Below, piece by piece: positions 63,220 through 64,000 of a stretch of 64,000 bases of DNA. How positions within the stretch are numbered: position 1 is the stretch's first letter; each line of letters starts with the position of its first letter. The stretch comes from UBA3700 sp002372775 (GTDB lineage Bacteria > Bacillota > Clostridia > Christensenellales > UBA3700): NCBI GenBank assembly GCA_946615965.1, contig CAMOIC010000001.1:62001-126000 (forward strand). The letters are read 5' to 3'. The translations under genes were made by a program, and so were the position numbers. The notes beneath the pieces are model-generated. The model had not been told where the DNA came from and ran no database searches. It saw only the letters and a program-made list of their open reading frames with translations.

Positions 63220-64000
63220 TATTGAGCACCTCCTTTCTTAGATTTTTCTTCTACTTTGTTTTGTGAATAATATACTTCTTGATAGATAGCATTATTCTTT
63301 AATAAGTCATCATGTTTACCAACAGCATCAATCTTACCGTTTTCCATGATGATTATCTTGTCTGCTTCTTGAACAGAAGCAATACGTTGAGCAATTATGA
63401 TTTTTGTCATATTTGGAACTTCTTTCTTAAATGCTTCACGGATTAATGCATCTGTTTTTGTATCTACGGCTGATGTTGAGTCATCTAAGATTAAAATCTT
63501 AGGGCTCTTCAAAAGCGCACGTGCAATACACAATCTTTGCTTTTGACCACCTGATACGTTTGTACCGCCTTGTTCAATCATATGATCATATCCATCTGGG
63601 AATGACATAATAAAATCATGAGCTTGAGCAAGTTTTGCTGCATGTTCTATTTGTTCATCTGTAGCTTCCTTATTACCCCATCTTAGGTTATCTTTTATTG
63701 TTCCACTAAATAAGACATTCTTTTGTAGAACAACAGCTACTTGATCTCTTAGTGTTACTAAATCGTAATCCTTAACATTTACACCACCAACAAGAACTTC
63801 GCCCTCTGAAACATCATACAATCTTGATATTAATTGAATTAATGATGATTTGGAAGAACCTGTACCACCTATGATACCAACTGTCTCACCACTCTTAATT
63901 TCAAGGTTGATGTTAGATAATGCATCTTTTTCTGCATCTTTGCTGTATTTAAATGAAACATTATTGAACTTAATAGAACCATCCTTAACTTCCATAACTG
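63219..64000 (-). CDS. ABC exporter subunit, C-terminal ATPase part (5' end off window)
   Basis: Only the ATPase domain (about 258 residues) is in the window; the frame is open to the edge, so the membrane part lies beyond 64000. Walker A reads GGTGSSKS, with Ser for the last Gly. The signature is canonical (VSGGQ) and Walker B ends ILDDSTSAVD, with Asp instead of the catalytic Glu. One site with Asp and a partner with Glu is the known asymmetry of heterodimeric exporters. The C-terminal tail is Lys-rich. Confidence 0.92.
   Translation of the reverse strand, partial: VMEVKDGSIKFNNVSFKYSKDAEKDALSNINLEIKSGETVGIIGGTGSSKSSLIQLISRLYDVSEGEVLVGGVNVKDYDLVTLRDQVAVVLQKNVLFSGTIKDNLRWGNKEATDEQIEHAAKLAQAHDFIMSFPDGYDHMIEQGGTNVSGGQKQRLCIARALLKSPKILILDDSTSAVDTKTDALIREAFKKEVPNMTKIIIAQRIASVQEADKIIIMENGKIDAVGKHDDLLKNNAIYQEVYYSQNKVEEKSKKGGAQ

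Noticed and set aside
63219..64000. ABC exporter subunit as a broken gene because of GSSKS and Asp in Walker B
   Set aside because: One degenerate site is the rule in heterodimeric exporters, the signature is canonical and the partner has the catalytic Glu.

Overview
The window is A+T-rich and almost entirely chromosomal housekeeping DNA from a low-G+C Firmicute. Several signals point to the class Clostridia: a SCIFF peptide with its radical-SAM maturase (scfA/scfB) beside secDF and yajC, the order hemZ-MBL-dtd-relA-recJ-secF-secD, the block ftsK-pgsA-rimO-cinA-recA-rny, ScpAB, RNase Y, and a T-box in front of thrS. It looks like an uncultured anaerobic gut-type lineage, but the species cannot be named from sequence alone. 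Every gene except mscL is on the minus strand. No tRNA, rRNA, CRISPR array, IS element or prophage was seen.

Layout, in plus coordinates. 1-3663: plsC (partial), cmk, a BaiN/HI0933-type flavoprotein, surE and a YhhN-like membrane protein. 3737-8630: a five-gene biotin/sodium carboxyltransferase-decarboxylase operon with its own promoter, a palindrome at the start site, and a terminator. 8801-12458: rluB, scpB, scpA and an M50 protease. 12543-14980: a four-gene operon (SPFH/zinc-ribbon protein, two helical proteins, a zinc-ribbon membrane protein) that I consider the best candidate for an under-described system. 15510-24205: rny, recA, cinA, rimO, pgsA, ftsK. 24294-29828: TrkH/KtrB, an M16 peptidase, pnp, rpsO. 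29960-39586: hemZ, MBL hydrolase, dtd, relA, recJ, secF, secD. 39688-43829: the SCIFF pair and a MacB/FtsX-like ABC protein with altered catalytic motifs. 43977-48340: yajC, tgt, queA, ruvB, ruvA. 48464-50968: mscL on plus, then a RloA/RloB (AbiL-like) defence pair. 51079-57720: ruvC, proA, yebC, a SpoU methyltransferase, rplT, rpmI, infC (with an L20-type leader and an AUU start) and thrS (with a T-box). 58015-64000: a zinc-ribbon membrane protein, a cytidylate-kinase-like protein, a DUF4349 lipoprotein and a heterodimeric ABC exporter (the second subunit runs off the window).

Functionally the window covers chromosome segregation and repair (ScpAB, FtsK, RecA, RuvABC, RecJ), RNA processing and translation (RNase Y, PNPase, Tgt/QueA, RimO, IF3/L35/L20, ThrRS), Sec secretion, stringent response, and an anaerobic energy module that couples carboxyl transfer to Na+ pumping. 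Accessory insertions break otherwise conserved neighbourhoods: mscL plus RloAB lie between ruvC and ruvA, proA between yebC and ruvC, and an ABC gene between yajC and scfA. Translation signals are notable: three genes have a -10 box 5-9 nt before an ATG that lacks a Shine-Dalgarno (likely leaderless), and stop/start TAATG overlaps recur.
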